Source: Phyllobacteriaceae bacterium
Lineage (GTDB): Bacteria > Pseudomonadota > Alphaproteobacteria > Rhizobiales > Rhizobiaceae
Length of the DNA: 64,000 nucleotides
Direction: 5' to 3'
Assembly: GCA_016711085.1 (NCBI GenBank)
Contig: JADJTR010000001.1
Span: 186,001-250,000 of the forward strand
The notes below the pieces were generated by a model, which was not told where the DNA came from, made no database searches, and saw nothing but the letters and a program-made list of their open reading frames with translations. Shown here in pieces: positions 1-8,014 of the stretch (its first letter is position 1; the number at the start of each line of letters is the position of its first letter). Position numbers and translations under genes: made by a program.

Positions 1-448
1 GTCGACGATTTCGACGCCCGCTTTTCGGCCCGCGCTCGCCACTACCTTTACCGCATCCTCAACCGACGCGCCCCGCCGGCCTTGGATGCCGGCCGTGTCT
101 GGCACGTCAAGCGCGCGCTCGACGCCGCCGCCATGCACGAGGCGGCGCAGGGGCTGATCGGCAAGCACGACTTTTCCACCTTCCGCGCCAGCCTTTGCCA
201 GCGAAAAGTCCGCTGAAGACCTTGACCAGCCTCGATGTGAACCGCGCCGGCGACCTGATCGAAATCCGCGCCTCCGCCCCCTCCTTCCTGCACAACCAGG
301 TACGTTCCATGGTAGGCTCGCTGAAACTGGTCGGCGAGGGGAGTGGAGCGCGGCCGACCTCAGGGCCGCGCTCGACGCGAGGAATCGCGCCCGCTGCGGG
401 CCGGTCGCCCCGCCGGAGGGATTGTCCCTCGTCAGGGTCGATTACTGA
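1..448 (+). pseudogene. truA: tRNA pseudouridine(38-40) synthase TruA, 3' part, two frameshifts
   Basis: C-terminal part of TruA, which converts uridines 38-40 of the tRNA anticodon arm to pseudouridine; the 5' part lies outside the window. The family motifs RHYLYRI, HDFSTFR, SFLHNQVRSMVGSL and the ending LVRVDY are all readable, but in three frames. Frame 1 runs to a stop at 214 and frame 3 carries the KSPLKTL to LVGEG segment. Frame 2 then carries the end to the TGA at 446-448. One G is missing near 201 (GG read as G) and one A near 342 (AA read as A). The complete protein could be restored by two single-base insertions, so sequencing error is at least as likely as real decay. It runs toward and ends just before an oppositely oriented gene. 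Confidence 0.85.
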
Positions 449-451
449 GGG

Positions 452-1027
452 TCACACCCCCAGCAGCGCCTGCATCCCGGCCAGCGTCAGCAGCCCGGCG
501 GTGAACATCGCCACGAAAACCGCTGTGCCGATAGCCGGCCCCTTGCCGATCGCCGTTTCGGTCAGCCGCCAGGTCAGCGCCAGCGCCAAGCCGAACAGGG
601 CGAAGGACAGCAGCGCCGAAAACGGATTGTCCGGCGGCAGGAACACATCCGCGATCGCGCCCGGCAGCATCAGCCACAGGATCGGCACGGAGCCCCAATT
701 GGTGGCGACGACATAGGGCGCGAAGCGGTCGCCCAGCCCGAGCGGCTTCGAGGCCAACCCGAACAGCGCCAGCGGCGCGATCCATGCGGCGAGATCGGTT
801 GCGGCGTAGGCGGCGATCAGCCGATCGAACGCCATCGCCTCCGGTTCCGCCGCGCCGCGCAGCGCTGCGCCATACCAGCCGATGGCGAGCGCCGGCAGGG
901 AAACGACGATCGCCTGGAACGAGCCCCAAAATCCGTCGGCCGAGACATCGAACGCGGACAAGGCTTCGCGCCGGCCGGTCATCACCGCGATGGCGGCGCG
1001 AATGAAGTGAACGGTCTTTTCGTTCAT
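452..1027 (-). CDS. Small integral membrane protein of unknown function
   Basis: A 191-residue protein with about five hydrophobic segments (roughly residues 32-52, 82-97, 103-130, 140-160 and 165-188) and little else; probably an inner-membrane protein. The chosen ATG (1025-1027) overlaps the dapE stop codon in an ATGA arrangement, which supports translational coupling to dapE and rules out the longer upstream reading frame, which runs through dapE. I do not recognise a named family and see no catalytic motif. Its steady position behind dapE suggests it is co-transcribed with the lysine/peptidoglycan precursor genes, but that does not define a function. Confidence 0.75.
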   Translation of the reverse strand: MNEKTVHFIRAAIAVMTGRREALSAFDVSADGFWGSFQAIVVSLPALAIGWYGAALRGAAEPEAMAFDRLIAAYAATDLAAWIAPLALFGLASKPLGLGDRFAPYVVATNWGSVPILWLMLPGAIADVFLPPDNPFSALLSFALFGLALALTWRLTETAIGKGPAIGTAVFVAMFTAGLLTLAGMQALLGV

Positions 1028-2220
1028 GCCGCGAAACCGAACCAATCGACAAGAAAACGCTGGTAAATCGCCGTCAGCATCTCCAGATCGGCGAGCGCCA
1101 CGCGCTCGTCGACCATGTGCATGGTCTTGCCGACGAGGCCGAACTCCACCACTGGGCAATAGTCCTTGATGAAGCGCGCATCCGAGGTGCCGCCGGAGGT
1201 TGAGAGCGAAGGCTCGCGGCCGGTCGCCGCCATGATCGAGGACGAGAGCGTCGACACCAGTTTTGCGTCCCGCGTCAGGAACACGTGGCTCGGCGGCTCC
1301 CGCCACTTCAGCTCGAAATTGACCGGCATATCCTTGCCCGGCCGCAGGCGGAACCGCCGCGCCGCGCGGTCGAGTCGATTGTGGATTTCCGCCATCAGCG
1401 TTTCGGCCGACCACGTGTCGTTGAAGCGCACATTGAACGAGAATTGCGCCCGCGCCGGAATGACGTTCGTTGCCTTGTTGCCGACATCGATCGTCGTCAC
1501 TTCGAGATTGGTTGGCTGAAAATCCGCCGTGCCCTCGTCGAAGGCGGGCGTCATCAGCGCCTCCATCAGAGTCGCCGCGCCGCGTACCGGATTGTCGGCC
1601 AGATGCGGGTAAGCGGCGTGGCCCTGCCGGCCAAGGACAATGATATCGCCGGACAGCGACCCGCGTCGGCCGATCTTGATGGCGTCACCGATGGCGTCGG
1701 GATTGGTCGGTTCGCCGACGATCGCCGCGTCCCAGCGCTCGCCTTTTCTCGCCGCCCAGTCGAGCAGTTTGACCGTGCCGTTGATGGCCGGGCCTTCCTC
1801 GTCGCCGGTGATCAGCAGCGACACCGAACCGGGGATGGTCTTGCCGGCGGCGAAATGGCGGCCCAGCGCCGCGACGAAACAGGCAATGCCGCCCTTCATG
1901 TCGACCGCGCCGCGTCCGTACATTTCTCCCTGCTCGATGGCGGCGGAGAACGGCGGATGCGTCCAGTCCTTCTCGTCGCCGACCGGGACAACGTCGGTGT
2001 GCCCGGCGAACATCAGATGCGGTCCGTTGCCTGAGCGTCGCGCATAGAGATTTTCGATGTCGGGCGTGCCCGGTTGCGAGAACACCGGACGCTCGACGGT
2101 AAAGCTCATCGGCTTCAGCAGCGTTTCAAGCGCCGCCAAAGCGCCCCCTTCGGCGGGCGTGACGGAGGCGCAACGGATGAGTGCGGCGAGGTTTTTTGCA
2201 GGATCGACGGGAAAGGTCAT
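1024..2220 (-). CDS. dapE: Succinyl-diaminopimelate desuccinylase
   Basis: Removes succinate from N-succinyl-LL-2,6-diaminopimelate to give LL-diaminopimelate, in the succinylase branch of lysine and peptidoglycan precursor synthesis. It is a cytoplasmic di-zinc M20 peptidase-family enzyme. The 398-residue length is normal. FAGHTDVVP (His74, Asp76) and YGRGAVDMKGG (Asp107) are the metal-site motifs, followed by the general-base segment GDEEGPA near residue 140. The ATG start gives the usual short N-terminus. It lies about 1.5 kb from the disrupted dapD, which acts two steps earlier, and its stop overlaps the start of the next membrane-protein gene. Confidence 0.96.
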   Translation of the reverse strand: MTFPVDPAKNLAALIRCASVTPAEGGALAALETLLKPMSFTVERPVFSQPGTPDIENLYARRSGNGPHLMFAGHTDVVPVGDEKDWTHPPFSAAIEQGEMYGRGAVDMKGGIACFVAALGRHFAAGKTIPGSVSLLITGDEEGPAINGTVKLLDWAARKGERWDAAIVGEPTNPDAIGDAIKIGRRGSLSGDIIVLGRQGHAAYPHLADNPVRGAATLMEALMTPAFDEGTADFQPTNLEVTTIDVGNKATNVIPARAQFSFNVRFNDTWSAETLMAEIHNRLDRAARRFRLRPGKDMPVNFELKWREPPSHVFLTRDAKLVSTLSSSIMAATGREPSLSTSGGTSDARFIKDYCPVVEFGLVGKTMHMVDERVALADLEMLTAIYQRFLVDWFGFAA

Positions 2221-2264
2221 GGTCGGGTGCGATAGCGTCTTTCACGCTGCCTGTCACCTTCCGG

Positions 2265-2978
2265 TCAGGCCCGGTCCTTCGTTCGCCCGCCGCTGATCAA
2301 GGCGATTTTCTGCCAGACCTTGCGCGAAAGGTTCGAGCCGAGGTTCTCGATGTCGTTGACCGCCTCGACCACGAAGACGTCGTTCAGCGCCTGGGCGTAG
2401 AGCGCCGCCAGCTTGCCGGTGACCGCGATCATTTCGGAGCAATAGTCGAGGTAGCGCAGCATTTCCGCCTTGCCGAGCACCCGCCTTGGCGATTTGCCGG
2501 TCGGCGTGAAATCGGCCGTCAGCGTGATCGGATCCTTGGTCAGCTGGTGCATGTCGATGACATGGATGAGCGAGCGGATGCCGTGCAATCCGCCGAAAGC
2601 GCGCTTACGCTTCAGCCGCTCCTCGATGGCGACAAGGGCGAACAGGCCGGCGCCGAGCAGAACGGCGATATTGATGCCGGCCTCGACCACCGGAATGATG
2701 TCCTGCTTGGCGAAAACATCGCCCGGTCCCGGCAGCACCGCCGCCACCAGCCACAGGAAGGCCGCCGATCCGGCCAAAACGATCATGCCGATTGTCGCAC
2801 GCAGCCAGATGATCGGCCGGTCGATCGTACCGATGTCAGCATTGATGTCGCGCGCCAGCTTGACCAACTCGCCGCCGACCTTGGCGAGGCCGGCCTGGGG
2901 AAACCGGTCCTCGATGCGCTCGGCCAGCCGCTCGGCGGTTTCGATGATGCGTTCGGGGCTGAGCGTTCGATAAGGCAT
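2265..2978 (-). CDS. Two-helix membrane protein, conserved hypothetical
   Basis: A 237-residue protein with a soluble N-terminal part (about 55 residues), two hydrophobic helices around residues 62-85 and 100-118, and a long C-terminal cytoplasmic-looking region. The second helix is followed directly by basic residues (ERLKRKR), which sets the topology. I recognise no enzymatic motif and no named domain. It lies between dapE and two DUF805 genes on the same strand, with 44 bases to dapE and 3 bases to the upstream DUF805 gene, so it is probably part of the same transcription unit. Confidence 0.75.
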   Translation of the reverse strand: MPYRTLSPERIIETAERLAERIEDRFPQAGLAKVGGELVKLARDINADIGTIDRPIIWLRATIGMIVLAGSAAFLWLVAAVLPGPGDVFAKQDIIPVVEAGINIAVLLGAGLFALVAIEERLKRKRAFGGLHGIRSLIHVIDMHQLTKDPITLTADFTPTGKSPRRVLGKAEMLRYLDYCSEMIAVTGKLAALYAQALNDVFVVEAVNDIENLGSNLSRKVWQKIALISGGRTKDRA

Positions 2979-2981
2979 GGC

Positions 2982-3341
2982 TTAACGCTGCGCCGCCGGT
3001 TCATTCGGGTAGTCGCCATAGCGGTTGGGGCCGGGTTGCCCGGGCCAAAAACACAGGGCGAAAAACAGGATCACGGAAACCGCCGGCACCAGCGCCGCGA
3101 TGGCGACGACCGCCGATTGTCCGAGGTCGTGGAGACGCTTTGCGGTCAGAGCGATCATCGGCCAAAGCGTCGCCGCCCAGGCGGCGACGAAAAGCCCGGA
3201 CCAGAAATCGGCCTCCGGCGTTCCTTCCGTCAGCATGACGCGATAGAGAACGAATGCCTCGCCGATCGCGAGCAGCATCGAGGCGAGAAAAAACGGCATG
3301 CGGGCTATGCGCCCGGAAAGGCCGAAAAACAGCCAGGCCAT
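2982..3341 (-). CDS. DUF805 family membrane protein (second copy)
   Basis: A small inner-membrane protein of the DUF805 family. The family signatures are present: an aromatic-rich FGLSGRIARMPFF near the N-terminus, KRLHDLG in the middle, and FWPGQPGPNRYG near the C-terminus. The function of the family is not established. The ATG at 3339-3341 gives a start typical of the family. A TTG at 3360-3362 overlapping the stop of the upstream DUF805 gene would add seven residues and is possible. It sits in tandem with a second DUF805 gene, so the pair probably arose by duplication and is co-transcribed. Confidence 0.8.
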   Translation of the reverse strand: MAWLFFGLSGRIARMPFFLASMLLAIGEAFVLYRVMLTEGTPEADFWSGLFVAAWAATLWPMIALTAKRLHDLGQSAVVAIAALVPAVSVILFFALCFWPGQPGPNRYGDYPNEPAAQR

Positions 3342-3354
3342 TCCGGGCGATGCG

Positions 3355-3720
3355 TCAGCCAAGCGGGTCCGGTCCGAATTTGTTCGGCCCCTTTGTGCCG
3401 GGCAGGAAACCGCACTCGACCAGCAGCCAGATGCCGCCGATGATCGGCACCAGCGCGATCAGCGTCCACCAGCCGGATTTGTCGCGGTCGTGCCAGCGCT
3501 TCACATAAAGCGCGATGCCGACATAGAGCGAAACCGCGAACATCAAAAGCGTCAGCGGGCCGTATCCGATGCCCGGCTGCAATTCGATGATCGGCGGCAG
3601 AAAGCTCATGTCGAGGCCGATGAGCACCAGAGAAAGCACCCACAACACGCCCACCCCGGCCCAGAACTTGCCGCGATTGATCCGCCCTTCGAAGCTCGTC
3701 AGAATGTGTTTCCAGTTCAT
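3355..3720 (-). CDS. DUF805 family membrane protein (first copy)
   Basis: A 121-residue DUF805 protein with an N-terminal FEGRINRGKFW motif, hydrophobic segments around residues 22-40, 55-75 and 88-105, a KRWHDRDKSGWW loop and the C-terminal PGTKGPNKFG motif. The start ATG (3718-3720) is preceded by a good ribosome-binding site, AAGGAGAG. The larger reading frame running back into dapD is an artefact of the dapD deletion. It is followed on the same strand by a second DUF805 gene that starts at or near its stop codon. The molecular role of the family is unknown. Confidence 0.85.
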   Translation of the reverse strand: MNWKHILTSFEGRINRGKFWAGVGVLWVLSLVLIGLDMSFLPPIIELQPGIGYGPLTLLMFAVSLYVGIALYVKRWHDRDKSGWWTLIALVPIIGGIWLLVECGFLPGTKGPNKFGPDPLG

Positions 3721-3781
3721 CCGTCTCTCCTTTTGGAGTGCGAGCGCCCCGGAGGGAAACTGCGCTGGTTCGGGCGAAAGA

Positions 3782-4377
3782 TCAATCGCGCAGCAATTCG
3801 TTGATGCCGGTCTTCGAACGAGTCTTTTCGTCGACGCGTTTGACGATGACGGGAGCACGCCGCCGATGCCGACGCCGCCGGAAAGATGGACATTGGCGCC
3901 GATCTGGGCGCAGGAGCCCACCGTCGCCCAGCCGTCGACCATGGTGTTTTCGCCGACATGGGCGCCGAGATTGACGAAGGACGGCATCAGGACCGCGCCT
4001 TTGGCGATGAAGGCCGAATGGCGCACGATCGATCCGGGAACGGCGCGGAACCCGGCCTCGCGGAAGCGGTTTTCGCCCCAGCCGTCGAATTTGGACGATA
4101 CCTTGTCCCACCAGCGCGCTTCGCCCGGCCCGCCGTCGATGATGCGCATGTCGTTGAGGCGAAAGGACAACAACACCGCCTTTTTCAGCCACTGATGCAC
4201 GGTCCATTGGCCGTCCGCGCCCCGGCTCGCGACGCGGACCTCGCCACGGTCGAGCAGGTTGAGCGCCGAGTCGACGGCGTCGCGGACCTCGCCGCGCGTT
4301 TGCAGGGTAACCGTCTCGCGGGCCTCAAACGCCTTGTCGATCGTCGCGGCCAGCGAGGCGAGGTCGGACTTGGGCAT
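3782..4377 (-). pseudogene. dapD: Tetrahydrodipicolinate N-succinyltransferase with internal deletion
   Basis: DapD transfers succinyl from succinyl-CoA to tetrahydrodipicolinate, ahead of DapE in lysine synthesis. The N-terminal two thirds are readable from the ATG at 4375-4377 through the left-handed beta-helix segment SGGVGIGGVL. The sequence then jumps directly to the normal C-terminus VIVKRVDEKTRSKT... in another frame, ending with the stop at 3782. About 85-90 codons of hexapeptide repeat and the CoA-binding region are missing. The remaining 596 bases are not a multiple of three. Since this pathway is normally essential and dapE is intact, the deletion may be an assembly error; the alternative is a second dapD copy elsewhere. 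Confidence 0.85.
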
Positions 4378-4521
4378 GATCGGCTCCGTTACACGCGCTG
4401 TTAAGGGGATATCGCTTAGCCTTCGCCCAAGGGACGAAGCTTGGCCGCTATGCCAAACGCGCCGCGCGGGGTCAATCGCGCCAAAACCGCGCATTGGCGG
4501 GCCTCAAGGCCGAAGGGGACG

Positions 4522-5367
4522 ATGTGCATGACGCCGATGGAAAAAGCCGGCTGGACGCCGCTGCGCCATTCCGACGAGGATATCGAGAAGGTTTCTCGCA
4601 TTCCCGAGACCCCGCAATCGATCGCGCCGTCCTACCGGCTGGCTTTCGCCGATCCCGATTTTCTCATGCGCCGGGAATTGCGCCCGGTGCGCCTGCAACT
4701 CGAATTGCTCAAGGCCGAACTGATGCTGGCCGAGCGCGACATCCGCTCGACGGTCATCCTGTTTGGCGGCGCGCGCATACCCGAACCGGGCGGCGACGCC
4801 TGGGCGGCGAAAAACGAAACCCAGCGCGGGAACCTGCTCGCCAACGCACGCTATTACGACGAGGCGCGCCAATTCGCCCGCCTGTGTTCCGAGCATTCGG
4901 CCACCACCTACCACCGCGAATTCGTTGTCGTCACCGGCGGCGGGCCGGGAGTGATGGAAGCCGGCAACCGCGGCGCCGCCGATGTCGGCGCGCCGTCGAT
5001 CGGGCTCAACATCGTGCTGCCGCACGAGCAGGCGCCGAACCGCTACGTCACGCCGGAGCTGTCCTTCAATTTCCACTACTTCGCCATCCGCAAGATGCAT
5101 TTCGTCATGCGCGCCAAGGCGGTGGCGGTGTTTCCCGGCGGCTTCGGCACGATGGACGAGTTGTTCGAAACGCTGACCCTGATGCAGACCGGGCGCATGG
5201 AGCGCGTGCCGTTGATCCTGTTCGGCAAGGCCTTCTGGTCCAGGGCGATCAATCCGGATTTTCTCGCCGAGCAGGGCACCATCGCGCCCGAGGACGTCAA
5301 GCTGATCGACTATGTCGAAACGGCGGACGAGGCCTGGGCCTGCATCCGCCGCTTCTACGATTTGTAG
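4522..5367 (+). CDS. LOG family protein (TIGR00730-like nucleoside monophosphate phosphoribohydrolase)
   Basis: A 281-residue Rossmann-fold protein of the LOG/lysine-decarboxylase-like family, whose characterised members cleave the N-glycosidic bond of (cytokinin) nucleoside 5'-monophosphates. The two diagnostic motifs are present: GGGPGVMEAGNRGA and PGGFGTMDE, whose Glu is catalytic. The N-terminal extension of about 90 residues before the core is the long bacterial form. The ATG at 4522 follows AAGGGG with suitable spacing; ATGs at 4528 and 4537 are less likely alternatives. It is divergent from dapD, and the 144 bases between them should hold both promoters. The true substrate in this organism is unknown. 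Confidence 0.88.
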   Translation: MCMTPMEKAGWTPLRHSDEDIEKVSRIPETPQSIAPSYRLAFADPDFLMRRELRPVRLQLELLKAELMLAERDIRSTVILFGGARIPEPGGDAWAAKNETQRGNLLANARYYDEARQFARLCSEHSATTYHREFVVVTGGGPGVMEAGNRGAADVGAPSIGLNIVLPHEQAPNRYVTPELSFNFHYFAIRKMHFVMRAKAVAVFPGGFGTMDELFETLTLMQTGRMERVPLILFGKAFWSRAINPDFLAEQGTIAPEDVKLIDYVETADEAWACIRRFYDL

Positions 5368-5372
5368 GGCGA

Positions 5373-5906
5373 TCAGAAGTCGTTGGCGTCGATGCCGCCG
5401 TCGGCATTTCGATCGAAGCGGGCGAACCAGCCTTCGCTCATGCCGACGAATTCGGTCTTGTTGATCTGGCCGTCGCCATTGGTGTCCATGCCTTTGCGCT
5501 CGCCAAAGCCGGCCTGGCCGATCTGACCCCGGCCGAAACCGCGGCCCTTGCCTTGGCCGTGCATCATGCCTTTGCCCATGCCTTGGCCATGTCCCATGCC
5601 CTGACCCATGCCGCCGCCCATGCCGGGCTGGACGCCCTGGGCCGCCATGTCGGCCTGCTCGTTGGCGCGCATCTCGTCGAGCATTTTCAGTTCGTCGGCG
5701 TCGAGCACGTCATTGGCGTTGGCGTCGAAGGCGGCGAACATGGCCTCGCGCCGCGCCACGGTTTCCTCAAGCGTCACCTTGCCGTCGGCGTTCTCGTCCC
5801 AATTGGTCATGAAGTGGTCGCGGAAGTTGGTTTGAGCCATCGCGACGGTGGCGGCGAAACCGGCAATCATCGCGGCGGTCAGCAGGCTTTTCATCCGGGT
5901 GTTCAT
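5373..5906 (-). CDS. Exported EF-hand calcium-binding protein with Gly-Met-rich linker
   Basis: A 177-residue protein with a signal peptide (about residues 1-24, ending AMA). It has four EF-hand-like loops in two pairs: DENADGKVTLEE, DANANDVLDADE, DTNGDGQINKTE and DRNADGGIDAND. Between the pairs is a linker of about 30 residues made almost only of Gly, Met, Gln, His and Lys (GMGQGMGHGQGMG and similar). The ATG at 5904-5906 follows AGGAGGG. Calcium binding in the periplasm is expected from the loops. The Met/His-rich linker could bind soft metals, but that is inference. It is convergent with the LOG-family gene only 5 bases away. Confidence 0.85.
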   Translation of the reverse strand: MNTRMKSLLTAAMIAGFAATVAMAQTNFRDHFMTNWDENADGKVTLEETVARREAMFAAFDANANDVLDADELKMLDEMRANEQADMAAQGVQPGMGGGMGQGMGHGQGMGKGMMHGQGKGRGFGRGQIGQAGFGERKGMDTNGDGQINKTEFVGMSEGWFARFDRNADGGIDANDF

Positions 5907-6116
5907 TGAACCCTCCTTTTCTCGTTTTCGTTCAAAAGGATAGGCTCGCCGCAAACACATTCCAAGTTACGAATGTGTCATGACGCGTTTGTAATCCGGC
6001 GGCCATCGGCGGCCTGCGACAGTTCGTTCGCTTGAAACATCAATAGATTCGAATGCATGGAAGAGACGCAAGTCGCACCGGCCCAACGCCGGGCAAAAAA
6101 ACCGGGGGAGAGCGCC

Positions 6117-6341
6117 ATGCAGGCCGTCGCACGCCTTTTTTACGCCGTTCCATTGCTGGGCTGGATGGCCCGCGACGCCGCCGCCGGCCGCGAAAGCGCC
6201 AAAGTGTGGTTCCTGATCAATCTGGCGCTTGCCTGGGTCCTGTCCTTCATGACCGTCGGCTATGCCGGACTGATCGTTCCGGCGCTGGCGCTGGTCGCGG
6301 CCATGTTCGTCATCCTGATTTCCATTACGGCCGGTCGCTGA
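6117..6341 (+). CDS. Small two-helix membrane protein
   Basis: A 74-residue protein from the ATG at 6117, which follows a strong GGGGGAGAG ribosome-binding site. An ATG at 6057 would add 20 polar residues and lacks such a site. Two hydrophobic helices (about residues 30-45 and 48-70) follow a short amphipathic start containing FYAVPLLGWMARD. No family is recognised with certainty. It is convergent with the DUF817 gene and stands alone, with 210 bases to the EF-hand gene start on the left. Confidence 0.6.
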   Translation: MQAVARLFYAVPLLGWMARDAAAGRESAKVWFLINLALAWVLSFMTVGYAGLIVPALALVAAMFVILISITAGR

Positions 6342-6366
6342 AAACCCGGCCGGGTGCCGGCGAGGG

Positions 6367-7221
6367 TCAAGCCTCGCCGGGCGCCTTCGGCCGGTGCACC
6401 AGACTGACCAGCACGAACGAAATGATCATCAGCAGATACCAGGCGCCGAGCTTGGCGATGGAGACGGGCGTCCAGCCGTTTTCCTGGCCGGGATAGAGCC
6501 ACGCCCGCGACCATGTCGCGATGTTCTCGGCGAACCAGATGAACAGCGCCACCAGCAGAAAACCGGCCAGCAGCGGCATCCGGTGGCGAAAACGGAATAC
6601 CCTGTAGTGAACCGCGGTTCGCCAGAACAGCGCTCCGGTCGCCGCGAACAGCAGCAGGCGCGCATCGGGGAGGAAATGGTGCGCGAAAAAATTCGCGTAA
6701 ATCGCCGCCGCCAGGCCAATTGTCGCCCAAAGCGGCGGATAGGCGGAATAGCGCATGTCGAAAATGCGCGTGACGCGGGCGAGATATGAGCCGACCGAGG
6801 CGTACATGAATCCGGAAAACAGCGGCACGCCGCCGATGCGAAACAACGCCTCCTCGGGGTAGATCCAACTGCCCTGCGCCGTCTTGAACACTTCCATCGC
6901 CGTGCCGACGATGTGGAAGATCAGGATGACCCAGGCTTCCCGCGGTTTCTCCAGCCGGAACGCCAGCATGGCGATCTGGATGGACAACGCGGCGACGAAC
7001 AGGAAATCGTAGCGGTTGATCGCTGCCGCCTCCGGCCAAGCATGGCGCGTCGCGATGATCAGGCCGAGCAGCGCGCCGCCATAGAGGCAGGCCCAGGCTT
7101 GCTTGAGGCCGAAAACGAGGAACTCGACCGCCGCGCCGGACAGGCCCGATTGCGGCAATGCGTCGAGCAGGCGGTGCGCCGCCGCGTCCAGTCTTGTTTC
7201 GAGGGACGTGAAACGGGTCAA
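6367..7221 (-). CDS. DUF817 family integral membrane protein
   Basis: A 284-residue polytopic membrane protein with about eight hydrophobic segments. It matches the DUF817 (YoaT-like) family: the central regions with YDFLFVAALSIQ, GSWIYPEE, GFMYASVGSYLARV and FAENIATWSRAWLYP are characteristic. No biochemical function is established for the family. The start codon overlaps the stop of the upstream nucleotidase gene (ATGA overlap), so the two are translationally coupled. Confidence 0.85.
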   Translation of the reverse strand: MTRFTSLETRLDAAAHRLLDALPQSGLSGAAVEFLVFGLKQAWACLYGGALLGLIIATRHAWPEAAAINRYDFLFVAALSIQIAMLAFRLEKPREAWVILIFHIVGTAMEVFKTAQGSWIYPEEALFRIGGVPLFSGFMYASVGSYLARVTRIFDMRYSAYPPLWATIGLAAAIYANFFAHHFLPDARLLLFAATGALFWRTAVHYRVFRFRHRMPLLAGFLLVALFIWFAENIATWSRAWLYPGQENGWTPVSIAKLGAWYLLMIISFVLVSLVHRPKAPGEA

Positions 7222-7925
7222 AGGCGCGCTTGCGTCAGTCCGGCGAGAAAATGCGCCAGATCGTCGGTGACGAAATCGACATCGTCCTCGTTGAGCCGAT
7301 CGGTTTCCCAGATTTCGGCGAAATCAGGTTCGAAATTATTGGGCACGATCAACACCGTCGTCATGCCGAGCGCTTTCGGCGCGGCGAGATTGCGGGCAAG
7401 ATCCTCGAACATCGCGGCGGCTTGGGGATCGACCCCGTGCGTGAGCAGGAAAAGCTCGTAGGTTTCGCGCGCCGGCTTCGGCATCAGATTGGCCGCGACG
7501 ATGTCGAAAATGTCGTCGAAATGGTCGAGCACGCCAAGCGCCCGCGCCGTGCGCTCGGCATGTCCGCGATCGCCATTGGTGAAGATGAATTTCCTGCCGG
7601 GCAATTCTCGAATGGCGGCTCCGAGCACCGGATTGGGCTTGACCCAGGAATAGTCGATATCGTGGACTTTCTGCAGGAAATCGTCGGGATCGATGGCGTG
7701 CCGGTCCATCAGGCCTTTCAGCGTCGTGCCGTAATCGAGATAGAACTGCTTCTGAACCTTGCGGGCCTCCTCGCGCGGCAAGCCGAGCAAGGTTGACACA
7801 TAGCTGGTCATCTTCACGTCGATCTGCGCGAACAGATTGGTGTGATGCGGGTAAAGCGTGTTGTCGAGGTCGAACACCCAGTCGGTGACATGGGCGAAGC
7901 GGGTCGGATCGGGCAGCGTTGTCAT
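7218..7925 (-). CDS. HAD-superfamily pyrimidine 5'-nucleotidase
   Basis: A 235-residue cytoplasmic HAD-family phosphatase of the pyrimidine 5'-nucleotidase (SSM1-like) subgroup, which dephosphorylates UMP/CMP-type nucleotides. Motif I is FDLDNTLYP (nucleophile Asp19, acid/base Asp21), motif II FTNGD, a motif III lysine lies in the PKPAR segment, and motif IV is FEDLARNL. Genes of this type commonly lie beside dapD/argB in Hyphomicrobiales, which fits here. The gene reads into DUF817 with a 4-base overlap. The upstream neighbour is divergent, with about 90 bases between. Confidence 0.88.
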   Translation of the reverse strand: MTTLPDPTRFAHVTDWVFDLDNTLYPHHTNLFAQIDVKMTSYVSTLLGLPREEARKVQKQFYLDYGTTLKGLMDRHAIDPDDFLQKVHDIDYSWVKPNPVLGAAIRELPGRKFIFTNGDRGHAERTARALGVLDHFDDIFDIVAANLMPKPARETYELFLLTHGVDPQAAAMFEDLARNLAAPKALGMTTVLIVPNNFEPDFAEIWETDRLNEDDVDFVTDDLAHFLAGLTQARL

Positions 7926-8014
7926 GCGTCCTTATCGCATAGCGATTCCGATTCTGCGATGGCTTCGGCGTCCATGCTTCCGGCCCAGGGTACGATCGGC
8001 TAACCATTCCGCCC

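Noticed and set aside
4494..5909. Large plus-strand frame overlapping the LOG gene and the EF-hand gene
   Set aside because: It runs out of frame with the LOG protein and antisense to the EF-hand gene; both of those have clear motifs and starts.
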